From Bifidobacterium breve (GTDB lineage Bacteria; Actinomycetota; Actinomycetes; Nanopelagicales; Nanopelagicaceae): a DNA stretch of 64,000 nucleotides. Shown in pieces: positions 52,430 through 61,997 of this stretch. The notes beneath the pieces were generated by a model. That model had not been told where the DNA came from. It did no database searches and worked only from the letters and a program-made list of their open reading frames with translations. Numbering within the stretch: position 1 is the stretch's first letter; each line of letters starts with the position of its first letter. Location: positions 62,001 to 126,000 of the forward strand of contig CAMAYZ010000002.1 in the NCBI GenBank assembly GCA_945863115.1. Reading direction: 5' to 3'. The position numbers were made by a program, and so were the translations under genes.

Positions 52430-53449
52430 ATGCGAAATCCATTTGGTCGCAATCTCGCCATTGACATAGGCACTGCAAACACAGTTATCTACCAATCAAA
52501 TAACGGGATCGTTCTAAATGAACCAAGCATTGTTTGTATAAATACTGATACCGGGGAAATTCTTTCTGTTGGCCATGAAGCCAGAAAAATGGTTGGCCGC
52601 ACACCTGCTCACATTGTTTCCGTTAAACCACTAAAAGATGGTGTTGTTGCGGATTTTGAAACTGCACAGAAAATGTTGCGAATGTTTATGGCACAAGTTG
52701 GAATGCGAAAGTTTATTACAAAACCAATTGTTGTTGTTGCAGTTCCACCAGTTGTTACTTCGGTCGAACATCGAGCAATTAAGGATGCCGCATATGCTGC
52801 GGGTGCGAAAAAAGTTTACATAATTGAAGAGCCGATGGCTGCTGCGATTGGCGCCGGCCTCCCGATTCAAGAACCAATAGGATCAATGATTGTTGATATT
52901 GGTGGTGGCACAACAGATGTCGCAGTAATTTCACTTGGTGGAATCGTCACATCAAGATCGGTCCGAGTAGGTGGCGATGCATTCGATGCTGCGATAGTTA
53001 ATTACATTAAGAGCACATACAACTTATTGATTGGCGAGCGAACAGCTGAAGAAGTAAAAATGGCAATTGGTTCAGCGGCAAGATTAAGCGGTGAAAGTGA
53101 TGCGAGAATTCGCGGCCGGGATTTAGTTTCAGGTCTTCCAAAAGATCTCATGGTATCGCCGAAAGAAATCCGCGATGCAATAGAGGACCAATTGTTAAAA
53201 ATAATTGGCGCAGTTAAAGCTACGCTAGATGAAACTCCGCCAGATCTTGTTGCCGATTTATCACGCACTGGAATAGTGCTTGCAGGTGGCGGCGCTTTAC
53301 TTAAAGGATTGTCCGAACGCTTAACCAAAGAGACAGGAATGCCGGTCCGGGTTGCAGATGATCCGCTCTACTCAGTAGTTACTGGTGCCGGTAAATGCGT
53401 CGAAAATATTGGAATGCTGCAACAAATCTTGGCGCCTGAAAAGCGCTAA
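52430..53449 (+). CDS. mreB: MreB/Mbl-like actin homologue
   Basis: NLAIDIGTANTVIYQSNNGIVLNEPSIVCIN...EEPMAAAIGAGLPIQEPIGSMIVDIGGGTTDVAVISLGGIV; no mreC/mreD adjacent. Confidence 0.94.
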   Translation: MRNPFGRNLAIDIGTANTVIYQSNNGIVLNEPSIVCINTDTGEILSVGHEARKMVGRTPAHIVSVKPLKDGVVADFETAQKMLRMFMAQVGMRKFITKPIVVVAVPPVVTSVEHRAIKDAAYAAGAKKVYIIEEPMAAAIGAGLPIQEPIGSMIVDIGGGTTDVAVISLGGIVTSRSVRVGGDAFDAAIVNYIKSTYNLLIGERTAEEVKMAIGSAARLSGESDARIRGRDLVSGLPKDLMVSPKEIRDAIEDQLLKIIGAVKATLDETPPDLVADLSRTGIVLAGGGALLKGLSERLTKETGMPVRVADDPLYSVVTGAGKCVENIGMLQQILAPEKR

Positions 53450-53455
53450 AACCAC

Positions 53456-54232
53456 CTAATTCCAGTTAATTGGTCTCTCATATTTCGCACGCCTGCCATC
53501 TCCAGAAGAGCGGCCACGGACTCGGCGCCAGATCCAAGGAATTACAAAGGCGATAATCCAAAGTAAATTCTCGCTCTGCTTTCGTAACTTCGATTTTTCG
53601 ACAGCCGGTGCAAGAGGAATTTTCCAGGCCGGATCAAAATCTTTCCCGAGCTTCTCTAAAACGGCTTGCGATAATCGCCAATGACCATCGGAATTTAAAT
53701 GCAGTCGATCCTTGGCTAAGAAACGTAAATCCGCCATCCACTTAGCGCCATCCGCTTCGATGATTGTTGCACCGTATTTATTCGCTACTTCACGAACATT
53801 CACATTGAATGCACTAAATCTTTCATGCCAAAGTTGGGCAGTCTTACCTTTTCCTTCGACTCGATCTATAACTGTAAAAACAATTACTGTGGCGCCAGTC
53901 TTGGCTAAATCACTAATTCCTTTTTCATACTTAGCGAAGGCGACATCTGCCTGATAATTTGGCCGCAAAACATCGTTTGCACCAGCATGGAATGAAACTA
54001 GAGTTTCTGGTCCTGTTATAAATTTAGCTGCTGCTGGAATTTGGTCATCAATAACTTGATGTAACAATTTTCCTCGGATTGCTAGATTTGCGTAAGAGAA
54101 ATTCGGATTCGATTTAGAAAGCGTATCTGCTACTCGATCTGCCCAGCCCCGATAATTACCATCAATAATTTCATCACACATGCCCTCGGTCATCGAATCT
54201 CCGAGTGCGATGAATCTTGTGAAAACTGTCAT
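53456..54232 (-). CDS. SGNH/GDSL hydrolase family protein
   Basis: FTRFIALGDSMTEGMCDEIIDGNYRGWADRVADTL...SFHAGANDVLRPNY...DRLHLNSDGHWRLSQAVL; ATG at 54232 preferred over track start 54262. Confidence 0.9.
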   Translation of the reverse strand: MTVFTRFIALGDSMTEGMCDEIIDGNYRGWADRVADTLSKSNPNFSYANLAIRGKLLHQVIDDQIPAAAKFITGPETLVSFHAGANDVLRPNYQADVAFAKYEKGISDLAKTGATVIVFTVIDRVEGKGKTAQLWHERFSAFNVNVREVANKYGATIIEADGAKWMADLRFLAKDRLHLNSDGHWRLSQAVLEKLGKDFDPAWKIPLAPAVEKSKLRKQSENLLWIIAFVIPWIWRRVRGRSSGDGRRAKYERPINWN

Positions 54233-54234
54233 GA

Positions 54235-55059
54235 TTATTTTGCTCGCTTCTCGGCAATCCAATACATAACAATCGCAGTAGCAACACTCGCATTTAAAGA
54301 TTCAACATCAGATTGCATTGGAATTGAAAGAATTAAATCGCACTTCTCTTTCACTAATCGAGATAGCCCTTTACCTTCACTGCCAACAATTAAGTAAACC
54401 GATTCAGTCGCTAGTGAAAATCCGGGAAGTGATTCTTGACCTTCAGCATCAAGACCAACTACAAAGAAACCAGCCTTTTTCGCATCTTCGATTGATCGAA
54501 CCATATTTGTTACTTGTGAAATTGGGAGTCTCGCAGCAGCGCCAGCAGATGATTTCCAAGCTGATCCAGTCATTGCAGCATTACGGCGTTCTGGAATTAC
54601 AACACCATGTGCACCAAATGCAGCAGCGCTTCGAACAATCGCACCAAGATTATGTGGATCAGTAATACCGTCCAAACCAATAATCAGACCAGGTTTGGTT
54701 GCACTTAGTAAAACTGCTTCAAAATCTTTATATTGAAACGGCTTGATAATCAGTGCAATACCCTGATGATTTGTTGTTCCAGTAACTCCATCTAATTGGC
54801 CACGTGGAACTTCTTTAATTCCTAAATCTTGATTCTTCGCCAATCGAAGTGCTTCGGTCATACGCTCATCAATTTCAGCACGTTCGGCGATTAGCAATTC
54901 CTTTGCAGGAATTTTTGCGCGAAGTGCTTCGACAACACTGTTGCGGCCAGCAACTGCGTCACTGTTTGCTCGAGTCTCTAACCGGGATTCTGGTTTGCGA
55001 TTTGTTGGTCTGCGAGATGGTGCGACTGCAGCTTCACGACGTTTTTTTCCGGGGCGCAT
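54235..55059 (-). CDS. rlmB: TrmH/SpoU-family 23S rRNA 2'-O-methyltransferase RlmB
   Basis: AGRNSVVEALRAKIPAKELLIAE...GLDGITDPHNLGAIVRSAAAFGAHGVVIPERR...VGSEGKGLSRLVKEKCDLILSIPMQSDVESLNASVATAI. Confidence 0.95.
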   Translation of the reverse strand: MRPGKKRREAAVAPSRRPTNRKPESRLETRANSDAVAGRNSVVEALRAKIPAKELLIAERAEIDERMTEALRLAKNQDLGIKEVPRGQLDGVTGTTNHQGIALIIKPFQYKDFEAVLLSATKPGLIIGLDGITDPHNLGAIVRSAAAFGAHGVVIPERRNAAMTGSAWKSSAGAAARLPISQVTNMVRSIEDAKKAGFFVVGLDAEGQESLPGFSLATESVYLIVGSEGKGLSRLVKEKCDLILSIPMQSDVESLNASVATAIVMYWIAEKRAK

Positions 55060-55079
55060 TTTGTTTTTCGATTCTCTTC

Positions 55080-56483
55080 TTAGTTCACGGTCCAGCGCGA
55101 GCCGGTTGGGGTATCTTCGATGGTAATTCCAAGTGCAGTGAGTGAATCTCTGATTGCATCACTGGCTGCAAAATCTTTACGTTCGCGGGCAGCGCTTCGT
55201 TGTTCCAAGGCAAGTGAAATCAGGCCATCTAGGATTTCACTCTTTGAATTACTTGAATCTGCGAATATTGGATCGAATGGATCGCAGCCCAGAATTTCTA
55301 ATGCGCCTCGAACTTCGCTAGCACTTTTTGCAAGTGTAGTTAAATCATTATCCGTGATAGCGGTATTGCCGATTCGCACAAGTTCTGAAATATCGGCAAG
55401 CGCCTGTGGAACTGCTAAATCATTGTTCATTGCAGCGGTAAATTGTGCGGAAATACTTGGTTGGATATCGCTCTTCAATAAGCCCTTTGCCCGTTGCAAA
55501 AAGCCTTCAATTCTGCGGAAATTAACGGAAGATTCCTCTAGCGCCTCAAATGAAAACTCCAACATTGATCTGTAATGCGCGCTTCCTAAATACCAACGTA
55601 ATTCAATTCCACGAACCTTCTTTAAAATTTCCATAACTTGAAGCGAGTTTCCAAGGGATTTACTCATCTTCTCACCCGATGTTGTTACCCAGGCATTATG
55701 CATCCAAATTTTTGCAAAGTCCCAACCGGCAGATTCAGATTGTGCAATTTCATTTTCGTGGTGCGGGAAAATTAAATCTAAGCCGCCACCATGAATATCA
55801 AAAGCTTCACCTAAATAAGCATGTGCCATTGCCGAGCATTCCAAGTGCCAACCAGGTCGGCCATCGCCCCAAGGTGTTGGCCAAGATGGATCGCCAGGTT
55901 TTGCTGCTTTCCAAAGTGCAAAGTCGCGAGGATCTTTCTTGTAAGTTAAATCCGCATCATCCGCAGACAGCAAGTCATCTAGCTTTTGATTCGAAAGAGT
56001 TAAATAAGACTTTAACTTTCTAACTTCAAGATAAACATCGCCATTGCCTGGAGCATAAGCACTTCCATTAGCAATCAATTTCTCCATAAGTTGAATCATC
56101 TGCGTAATGTGTCCGGTTGCTCTTGGTTCGTAAGTTGGGGGCGCTACATTTAAAGCTGCGTAAGCATCGCTGAATGCTCGTTCATATTTCATCGCAACTG
56201 CCCACCAGGGAATCTCTTCATGAACTGCTTTATGCAAAATTTTGTCATCAATATCGGTTACGTTTCGAACAAAAGTTACGTCATAACCAATTGCAGTAAG
56301 CCAGCGACGCAAAATATCAAAGTTAACACCAGATCTGATGTGTCCGATATGAGGTGGTGCTTGAACTGTAGCTCCGCACAAATAGATGCCGACTTTTCCA
56401 GGGTTAAGTGGAATAAATTTAGAGACTGCACGATCCGCAGTGTTATATAAATTTAGATCGCTAGTTATCTTGGACATCGTCAA
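55080..56483 (-). CDS. cysS: Cysteinyl-tRNA synthetase
   Basis: GKVGIYLCGATVQAPPHIGHIRSGVNFDILRRWL...WHLECSAMAHAYLGEAFDIHGGGLDLIFPHHENEIAQSES...GEKMSKSLGN. Confidence 0.97.
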   Translation of the reverse strand: MTMSKITSDLNLYNTADRAVSKFIPLNPGKVGIYLCGATVQAPPHIGHIRSGVNFDILRRWLTAIGYDVTFVRNVTDIDDKILHKAVHEEIPWWAVAMKYERAFSDAYAALNVAPPTYEPRATGHITQMIQLMEKLIANGSAYAPGNGDVYLEVRKLKSYLTLSNQKLDDLLSADDADLTYKKDPRDFALWKAAKPGDPSWPTPWGDGRPGWHLECSAMAHAYLGEAFDIHGGGLDLIFPHHENEIAQSESAGWDFAKIWMHNAWVTTSGEKMSKSLGNSLQVMEILKKVRGIELRWYLGSAHYRSMLEFSFEALEESSVNFRRIEGFLQRAKGLLKSDIQPSISAQFTAAMNNDLAVPQALADISELVRIGNTAITDNDLTTLAKSASEVRGALEILGCDPFDPIFADSSNSKSEILDGLISLALEQRSAARERKDFAASDAIRDSLTALGITIEDTPTGSRWTVN

Positions 56484-56486
56484 ATT

Positions 56487-57644
56487 CTAGCTTCCACTAC
56501 GAACTATTAACGCAGTCGCAATTGCGCCAATGCCTTTACCTTCGCCGGTTAAGCCAAGTCCATCGGTTGTAGTCGCCGAAACCGAGACTTGTGCGCCACC
56601 GAGTGCCTGTGAAATTTTCGTAATTGCATCTATCCGGCGAGGACCAATCTTTGGACGATTGCCGACAATTTGCACCGCAACATTTTGAATTTCAAAGCCA
56701 GCTGCGCGCACTAACTTAAATGCTTCGCTCAATAATCTTTCACCTGAAGCTCCGGCATATTCTGGTTTCGAAGTTCCAAAGTTAGATCCAAGGTCGCCAA
56801 GGTTTGCCGCTGCAAATAGCGCATCACAAATTGCATGTGCTGCAACATCGCCATCTGAATGCCCATCAACACCGATTTCATTTTCCCAGTGCAATCCAGC
56901 GAGCCAAAGTTCGCGCTTTGGATCGGCAGAAAATGCATGCGCATCGACGCCCACACCAGTGCGAATATCACTTGCACTTGCTGGAATTAAATTTTTCAAA
57001 GCAGATGCCAAATCTTCTGGATTTGTAATTTTGAGTGCGCGAATTTCGCCCTCAATTAACTTTACTTTTCCGCGCATAGCTTCAACTAAAGCACCATCGT
57101 CGGTCGCTTCAATATTCTGCATATGTGCTTTTACTAGCGTTTCACGCGCAAATCCTTGTGGTGTTTGCACGGCACGCAGGCGTTCACGGTTTGGCGTCGA
57201 GACAACATAGTTCGCAGCATCAACTTCTTTAATTGTGTCGGCAACGTTTAGCGCAGGTATTACTGCAACATCGCCAGCTGCGAGCGCAGCAATAACTCGT
57301 TTCCCAAGTTCACCAGATGCAAGTGGTCTTGCGGCATCATGGACAAGAACAAATTCAATTTCTGAATCAATACTTTCAAGTGCAATCTTGACGCTCTTAG
57401 TTCGAGTCGAACCACCAGTAACAACAGTTACGGCATCGCCCAAAATTTCCCGAAACTTTTCTTCGTATCCAGCAGGGGCCGCAACAATTATTTGTGACGC
57501 AATTGGACCAAGATTTAAAAGTGCATGTTCAATCAAAGTTCGCCCATTTAATTGGACAAGTGCTTTTGGAATTGGTGCGCCAAATCTTTCACCGCTGCCA
57601 GCAGCAGGGATCAGTAAAGCGACTTTAGGAAGCAAGGACCTCAT
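56487..57644 (-). CDS. ispDF: Fused IspD-IspF (MEP cytidylyltransferase / MECDP synthase)
   Basis: One 385-aa ORF: IspD half ([33 protein letters not shown]) and IspF half ([11 protein letters not shown]...[26 protein letters not shown]). Confidence 0.95.
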   Translation of the reverse strand: MRSLLPKVALLIPAAGSGERFGAPIPKALVQLNGRTLIEHALLNLGPIASQIIVAAPAGYEEKFREILGDAVTVVTGGSTRTKSVKIALESIDSEIEFVLVHDAARPLASGELGKRVIAALAAGDVAVIPALNVADTIKEVDAANYVVSTPNRERLRAVQTPQGFARETLVKAHMQNIEATDDGALVEAMRGKVKLIEGEIRALKITNPEDLASALKNLIPASASDIRTGVGVDAHAFSADPKRELWLAGLHWENEIGVDGHSDGDVAAHAICDALFAAANLGDLGSNFGTSKPEYAGASGERLLSEAFKLVRAAGFEIQNVAVQIVGNRPKIGPRRIDAITKISQALGGAQVSVSATTTDGLGLTGEGKGIGAIATALIVRSGS

Positions 57645-58146
57645 CTAGCATCACGCCGGCCTTCTCTTCATCTGTGCGCTCAGCAAGTGCGAGCTCAGAT
57701 ACCAAAATTTGCTTAGCCTTTGAAAGCATGCGCTTCTCGCCAGCAGATAGGCCACGGTCTAGATCGCGGCGGTAAAGATCGCGAACTACTTCTGCAACCT
57801 TGATTACATCGCCTGATGCCAGCTTTTCAACGTTTGCCTTGTAACGACGGGACCAGTTTGTTGGCTCTTCGGTATATGGCTGACGCAGAACATTAAATAC
57901 TCGATCAAGACCAGCTGAATCAACCACATCGCGAACGCCAACTAAATCAACGTTTTCTGCTGGGACTCGAACTGTTAGGTCACCTTGTGCAACCTTTAGA
58001 ACCAAATAGATTTTCTCTTCGCCTTTAATGGTCCGGGTCTCAATTGCTTCAATGAGAGCCGCTCCGTGATGGGGATAAACAACGGTTTCGCCGACCTTAA
58101 AAGTCATTAATTTGGCCTTTCGATAGACGCCAAGGATACCATTCAC
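57625..58146 (-). CDS. carD: CarD-family transcriptional regulator (likely start ATG 58107, [23 protein letters not shown])
   Basis: [62 protein letters not shown]; next to ispDF and cysS. Confidence 0.95.
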   Translation of the reverse strand: MNGILGVYRKAKLMTFKVGETVVYPHHGAALIEAIETRTIKGEEKIYLVLKVAQGDLTVRVPAENVDLVGVRDVVDSAGLDRVFNVLRQPYTEEPTNWSRRYKANVEKLASGDVIKVAEVVRDLYRRDLDRGLSAGEKRMLSKAKQILVSELALAERTDEEKAGVMLDEVLAS

Positions 58147-58148
58147 TC

Positions 58149-58631
58149 ATGCTTAAGAAAAACCTGAAATCAGCCATATCCGCCCTCTTTGGAGCCCTTT
58201 TAATAGTTGGTTTAGCGGGTTGTAGCGCCTCTGGCCCAAATGCTGAGACTCGCAATATAAGACAAGTGACCGATGGTGTCGAAGGAACTTCAGGTGCAAT
58301 CAAAGCTTTAAATGTTCTTCTAGTTACACAAGAAGATGGTTCTGCAGTTTTAGTTGGGACTTTTGTTAACACTTCTGAAGACAGAGATGCAATAACTGCA
58401 ATTACTGCGAATGGAATTGTTGGTGAAATTTCAGTTTCAACTTTAGATCAATATTCTGGTCCAGCTATTTTTGCGGGCGATTCTGCAAACTCAACAGCGA
58501 AATTTCCGGGGCTAAATGCTAAACCCAGCGACCTCGTGGAATTAGAGATTTCTTTTGGAACCGCTGCTCCAATGAAACTCACCGCCTTGGTTCGGGCGAA
58601 GGCTGAGGAATATGCAAGCGTTGGAAACTAG
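58149..58631 (+). CDS. Hypothetical lipoprotein
   Basis: N-terminal TM and lipobox LIVGLAGC; divergent from carD. Confidence 0.75.
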   Translation: MLKKNLKSAISALFGALLIVGLAGCSASGPNAETRNIRQVTDGVEGTSGAIKALNVLLVTQEDGSAVLVGTFVNTSEDRDAITAITANGIVGEISVSTLDQYSGPAIFAGDSANSTAKFPGLNAKPSDLVELEISFGTAAPMKLTALVRAKAEEYASVGN

Positions 58632-58634
58632 TTT

Positions 58635-59315
58635 TTAGTTTTCGAACTTATATCCAAGCCCGCGCACAGTCTGAATAAATATTGGATTTGCCGGATCAGC
58701 TTCAATTTTTGCGCGCAAACGCTTGATATGAACATCTAAAGTTTTGGTGTCACCAAAATAATCGCTGCCCCATACTCGATCAATCAATTGGGAACGAGTA
58801 AGAACTCGGCCGGAATTTCTAACTAAGAATTCAAGCAATTCAAATTCTTTAAGCGGGAATGCAGCATCGCTGCCATTGATACTTACTTTATGTCGCTCTA
58901 CATCCATGCGCACTGGACCGGCTTCAAGAATTCCATCTACTACTGAATCTTCATCACCTTGGCGACGAAGCACTGCGCGAACGCGAGCAATTAATTCACG
59001 TGATGAATAAGGCTTAGTTACATAATCATCCGCGCCAAGTTCTAGCCCAACAACTTTATCTACTTCGCCATCTTTCGCGGTTAACATAATGATTGGAACG
59101 TTAGAACGAGTGCGAAGTTGGCGGCAAACTTCAGTTCCAGATAGACCTGGAAGCATTAAATCCAGAAGAACTAAGTCCGCGCCGTGGCGATCAAATTGTT
59201 CAATTGCACCAGGGCCGGTGTCAGCGACAATTACCTCGAAGCCCTCTTTGCCAAGCAAATATGCAAGTGCATCAGAGAATGAAGCTTCATCTTCGACTAC
59301 AAGGATCTTTGTCAT
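58635..59315 (-). CDS. regX3: OmpR/PhoB-family response regulator, RegX3-like
   Basis: TKILVVEDEASFSDALAYLLGKEGFEVIVADTGPGAIEQFDRHGADLVLLDLMLPGLSGTEVCRQLRTRSNVPIIMLTAKDGEVDKVVGLELGADDYVTKPYSSRELIARVRAVLRR plus winged helix; beside a SenX3-like kinase and phoU. Confidence 0.93.
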   Translation of the reverse strand: MTKILVVEDEASFSDALAYLLGKEGFEVIVADTGPGAIEQFDRHGADLVLLDLMLPGLSGTEVCRQLRTRSNVPIIMLTAKDGEVDKVVGLELGADDYVTKPYSSRELIARVRAVLRRQGDEDSVVDGILEAGPVRMDVERHKVSINGSDAAFPLKEFELLEFLVRNSGRVLTRSQLIDRVWGSDYFGDTKTLDVHIKRLRAKIEADPANPIFIQTVRGLGYKFEN

Positions 59316-60433
59316 TTGATTGCCTCCACGGCAGGGTTTGAGAGATTGTTTATGTCATGTGCCAGCGGTAATCGAATTGTGAAAGTGCTTCCGGCACCTT
59401 CAACGCTCCATACTGAAATATCGCCACCGTGATTAGTGACGACATGTTTAACTATTGAAAGACCCAAGCCAGTGCCACCAGTAATTCGGGAACGTGCAGC
59501 ATCAACGCGATAAAACCGTTCAAAGATTCGCTCTAAATCTTTCTCTGGAATTCCAATTCCCTGATCTGAAATTGAAATTTCGCAAATTCCATCAGCTTCA
59601 ACCACTCCAATTGCAACTCGGGTTGAATCTGGGCTGTAGTTAATCGCATTTTCAACAAGGTTATGAATTGCCATTGTTACTTGGTCGCGATCACCATTAA
59701 TTATTGCGTGATCACTATTATTGTAAACAATCTCAACTTTCCGCGCTTCAGCATTCAATCTTGATTGATCAATTGCTTCTTTAATAGTTTCACTAATTGA
59801 AAATGGTTGTGCCCGCTTAAGAGGATCATCATCCTGAAGCCGCGACAGATTTATAATTTCTTGAACAAGATCTGAAAGTCTTGATGCTTCTGATTGCATT
59901 CGATTTGCGAATCTTGTAATCGCTTCCGGATCATCGCTAGCGCCAAGAACGGCTTCACTAAGAATTGAAAGAGCGCCGATTGGAGTTTTTAGCTCGTGTG
60001 AAATATTGGCAACAAAGTCTCGCCGAATCGCATCTAGCCTTCTCATTTCACTATCATCAAATATTAAGATCACAATTAGACCATCATCACCGAGAAGTGA
60101 AACCCGAACTAACAAATCATGAGTTCCAGCACCGATTGGACCACGCGGTAATTCCATTGTGACTTCTTGGGCTTTACCTGATCTGCGAGTTGCTCGGACT
60201 AGGCGGAGCATAAATTCATTATTTAAATATTGGTCACGAAGGATATTTAAAGTTGCTACGCCAGCTGAATGTTCAAGAACAACATCGCCATTACCTAAAA
60301 CAATATTCTCGGCATCAAATAATTTAAGTAAATCTAGGAGTGATTTTGGGAGTAGTCCGGAACTATTAATTTGCTCGCCACTATCAATTTGCTTGGCGTT
60401 CTTTTTGTTGCTAGCTCCAAAGATCCAGGACAT
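59312..60433 (-). CDS. senX3: SenX3-like sensor histidine kinase lacking an obvious TM segment
   Basis: RRDFVANISHELKTPIGALSILSEAVLGASDDPEAITRFANRMQSEASRLSDLVQEIINLSRLQ...DAARSRITGGTGLGLSIVKHVVTNHGG. Confidence 0.92.
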   Translation of the reverse strand: MSWIFGASNKKNAKQIDSGEQINSSGLLPKSLLDLLKLFDAENIVLGNGDVVLEHSAGVATLNILRDQYLNNEFMLRLVRATRRSGKAQEVTMELPRGPIGAGTHDLLVRVSLLGDDGLIVILIFDDSEMRRLDAIRRDFVANISHELKTPIGALSILSEAVLGASDDPEAITRFANRMQSEASRLSDLVQEIINLSRLQDDDPLKRAQPFSISETIKEAIDQSRLNAEARKVEIVYNNSDHAIINGDRDQVTMAIHNLVENAINYSPDSTRVAIGVVEADGICEISISDQGIGIPEKDLERIFERFYRVDAARSRITGGTGLGLSIVKHVVTNHGGDISVWSVEGAGSTFTIRLPLAHDINNLSNPAVEAIK

Positions 60434-60504
60434 GTTCTAATCGTAGAAGAGTTGGTCTAATCACCCATACCAAACCCCCCTATACCCAGCAGATAAATCC
60501 AATT

Positions 60505-60537
60505 CTTAACCTTTAGTTCAAGGCGCGTTCACATCGC
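60505..60537 (+). promoter_or_regulatory. Putative PHO box upstream of phoU and between the divergent senX3/phoU genes
   Basis: Direct 11-bp repeats GTTCAAGGCGC|GTTCACATCGC (60516-60537), with a weaker in-register unit CTTAACCTTTA at 60505-60515. Confidence 0.6.
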
Positions 60538-60575
60538 TACCGCTCTTGGAAGGCTGCCCCCACTATTCTTAGCCA

Positions 60576-61223
60576 ATGCGCAACGCTTTTCACGATGAAC
60601 TAGATGGCATCGGGCTAACCCTGTTACAAATGGCCGGGCTAGTTAAGGTCGCCATGAACGATGCAACCTCCGCGCTTCTTACAGTCGATTTAAATAGCGC
60701 CGAAAAAGTCATTGCAGCTGACGATGTAATCGATGAGATTCAACACGAACTTGATGCGCGCACAATAAATTTGATGGCACGCCAACAACCAGTTGCATCC
60801 GATCTCAGAACTTTAGTTACTTCACTTCGCATGAGCGCAGATTTAGAGCGCATGGGAGATCTTGCACATCACGTTGCTAAGCAGGCCCGTATGCGTTATC
60901 CAAATAGTGCAGTCCCAGCAGAATTAGTTCCAACTATTACTGCAATGGGATTAGTTGCAGATAAATTGATCGACAAGCTTTCTTCGGTCATGGAACACCG
61001 CGACACTGTGCGCGCTCTTGAAATTGAAACTGATGATGACGAGATGGATAAATTACATCGTGATCTAATCGGCATTTTGCTTGATGATGGCTGGCCACAC
61101 GGAATTGAAACTGCAATTGATATGACACTTCTAGGTCGTTATTACGAGCGCTTTGCAGATCATGCCGTATCTATTTCACGTCGTGTTTATTTCTTAGTTA
61201 CTGGCGAATACTCAACTAACTAA
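60576..61223 (+). CDS. phoU: Phosphate signalling regulator PhoU
   Basis: MRNAFHDELDGIGLTLLQMAGLVKVAMNDATSALL...RQQPVASDLRTLVTSLRMSADLERMGDLAHHVAKQARMRYP. Confidence 0.96.
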   Translation: MRNAFHDELDGIGLTLLQMAGLVKVAMNDATSALLTVDLNSAEKVIAADDVIDEIQHELDARTINLMARQQPVASDLRTLVTSLRMSADLERMGDLAHHVAKQARMRYPNSAVPAELVPTITAMGLVADKLIDKLSSVMEHRDTVRALEIETDDDEMDKLHRDLIGILLDDGWPHGIETAIDMTLLGRYYERFADHAVSISRRVYFLVTGEYSTN

Positions 61224-61997
61224 TTTCTCGCGAATAATTCTAAAGATTTCAATAACTGAGAGAATCAAGACCGCAGGAAGTAAATCAACACTTCGCTTCA
61301 AAAACCACGGAACTCCATTTACTAATAACCATCTGAATTGAATAGATTTTTCCTTAACAGTTAATTCGCCCTCTTCGGGCATCGTCAAAGACCAACCACG
61401 CTTTTGTAATTGAGTGGCAACTTCTCGGGCCAACTTCTTATGTCCAAGTTCTCCGGGGTGCATGCGGTCAATATGCCAATTTCGCAAATTATGAACATCT
61501 GGAATCTCTCGAGTCTTAATCAGAACAATTCCAAGCTCCTCAGCAATTGCTCGATAGACCACATTCACCGATTCAACACGCTTACGTAAAATGCGTTTCA
61601 CTAACTTAGGAATTCTTAACAACTGATTTGGATCATGCAGTTCAACCATGATTACTTCACTGCCTTGCTCCATAAGTTCTCTACAAGTGCGCAGAAGGTT
61701 TTGATGTAATTTTTGTGGGCTAAATCCATTTCGCAATAAATCATTTCCGCCAGCAACGACGCCACAAATATCTGGTGAAAGCGCTTTTGCATTACTTAAT
61801 TGAATTCCTGATACTTCATCTGATTTTGCACCAGGTCTGGCAAGGTTTACATAATTAACCTCATCACGAAAACTCTTTGCTAAATAATATGCCCAACCTC
61901 TAAAGGTGCCATCTGGTGCTTCATCACCTGTACCAAATGCGGCGCTGTCTCCGATCACCGCAAAGGTTAGATTTGGCGCAACCTGTACGGTGCTCAT
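61212..61997 (-). CDS. SGNH/GDSL hydrolase family protein with C-terminal hydrophobic segment
   Basis: LTFAVIGDSAAFGTGDEAPDGTFRGWAYYLAKSF...VVAGGNDLLRNGF...DRMHPGELGHKKLAREV; C-terminal LLPAVLILSVIEIFRII. Confidence 0.9.
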   Translation of the reverse strand: MSTVQVAPNLTFAVIGDSAAFGTGDEAPDGTFRGWAYYLAKSFRDEVNYVNLARPGAKSDEVSGIQLSNAKALSPDICGVVAGGNDLLRNGFSPQKLHQNLLRTCRELMEQGSEVIMVELHDPNQLLRIPKLVKRILRKRVESVNVVYRAIAEELGIVLIKTREIPDVHNLRNWHIDRMHPGELGHKKLAREVATQLQKRGWSLTMPEEGELTVKEKSIQFRWLLVNGVPWFLKRSVDLLPAVLILSVIEIFRIIREKLVS

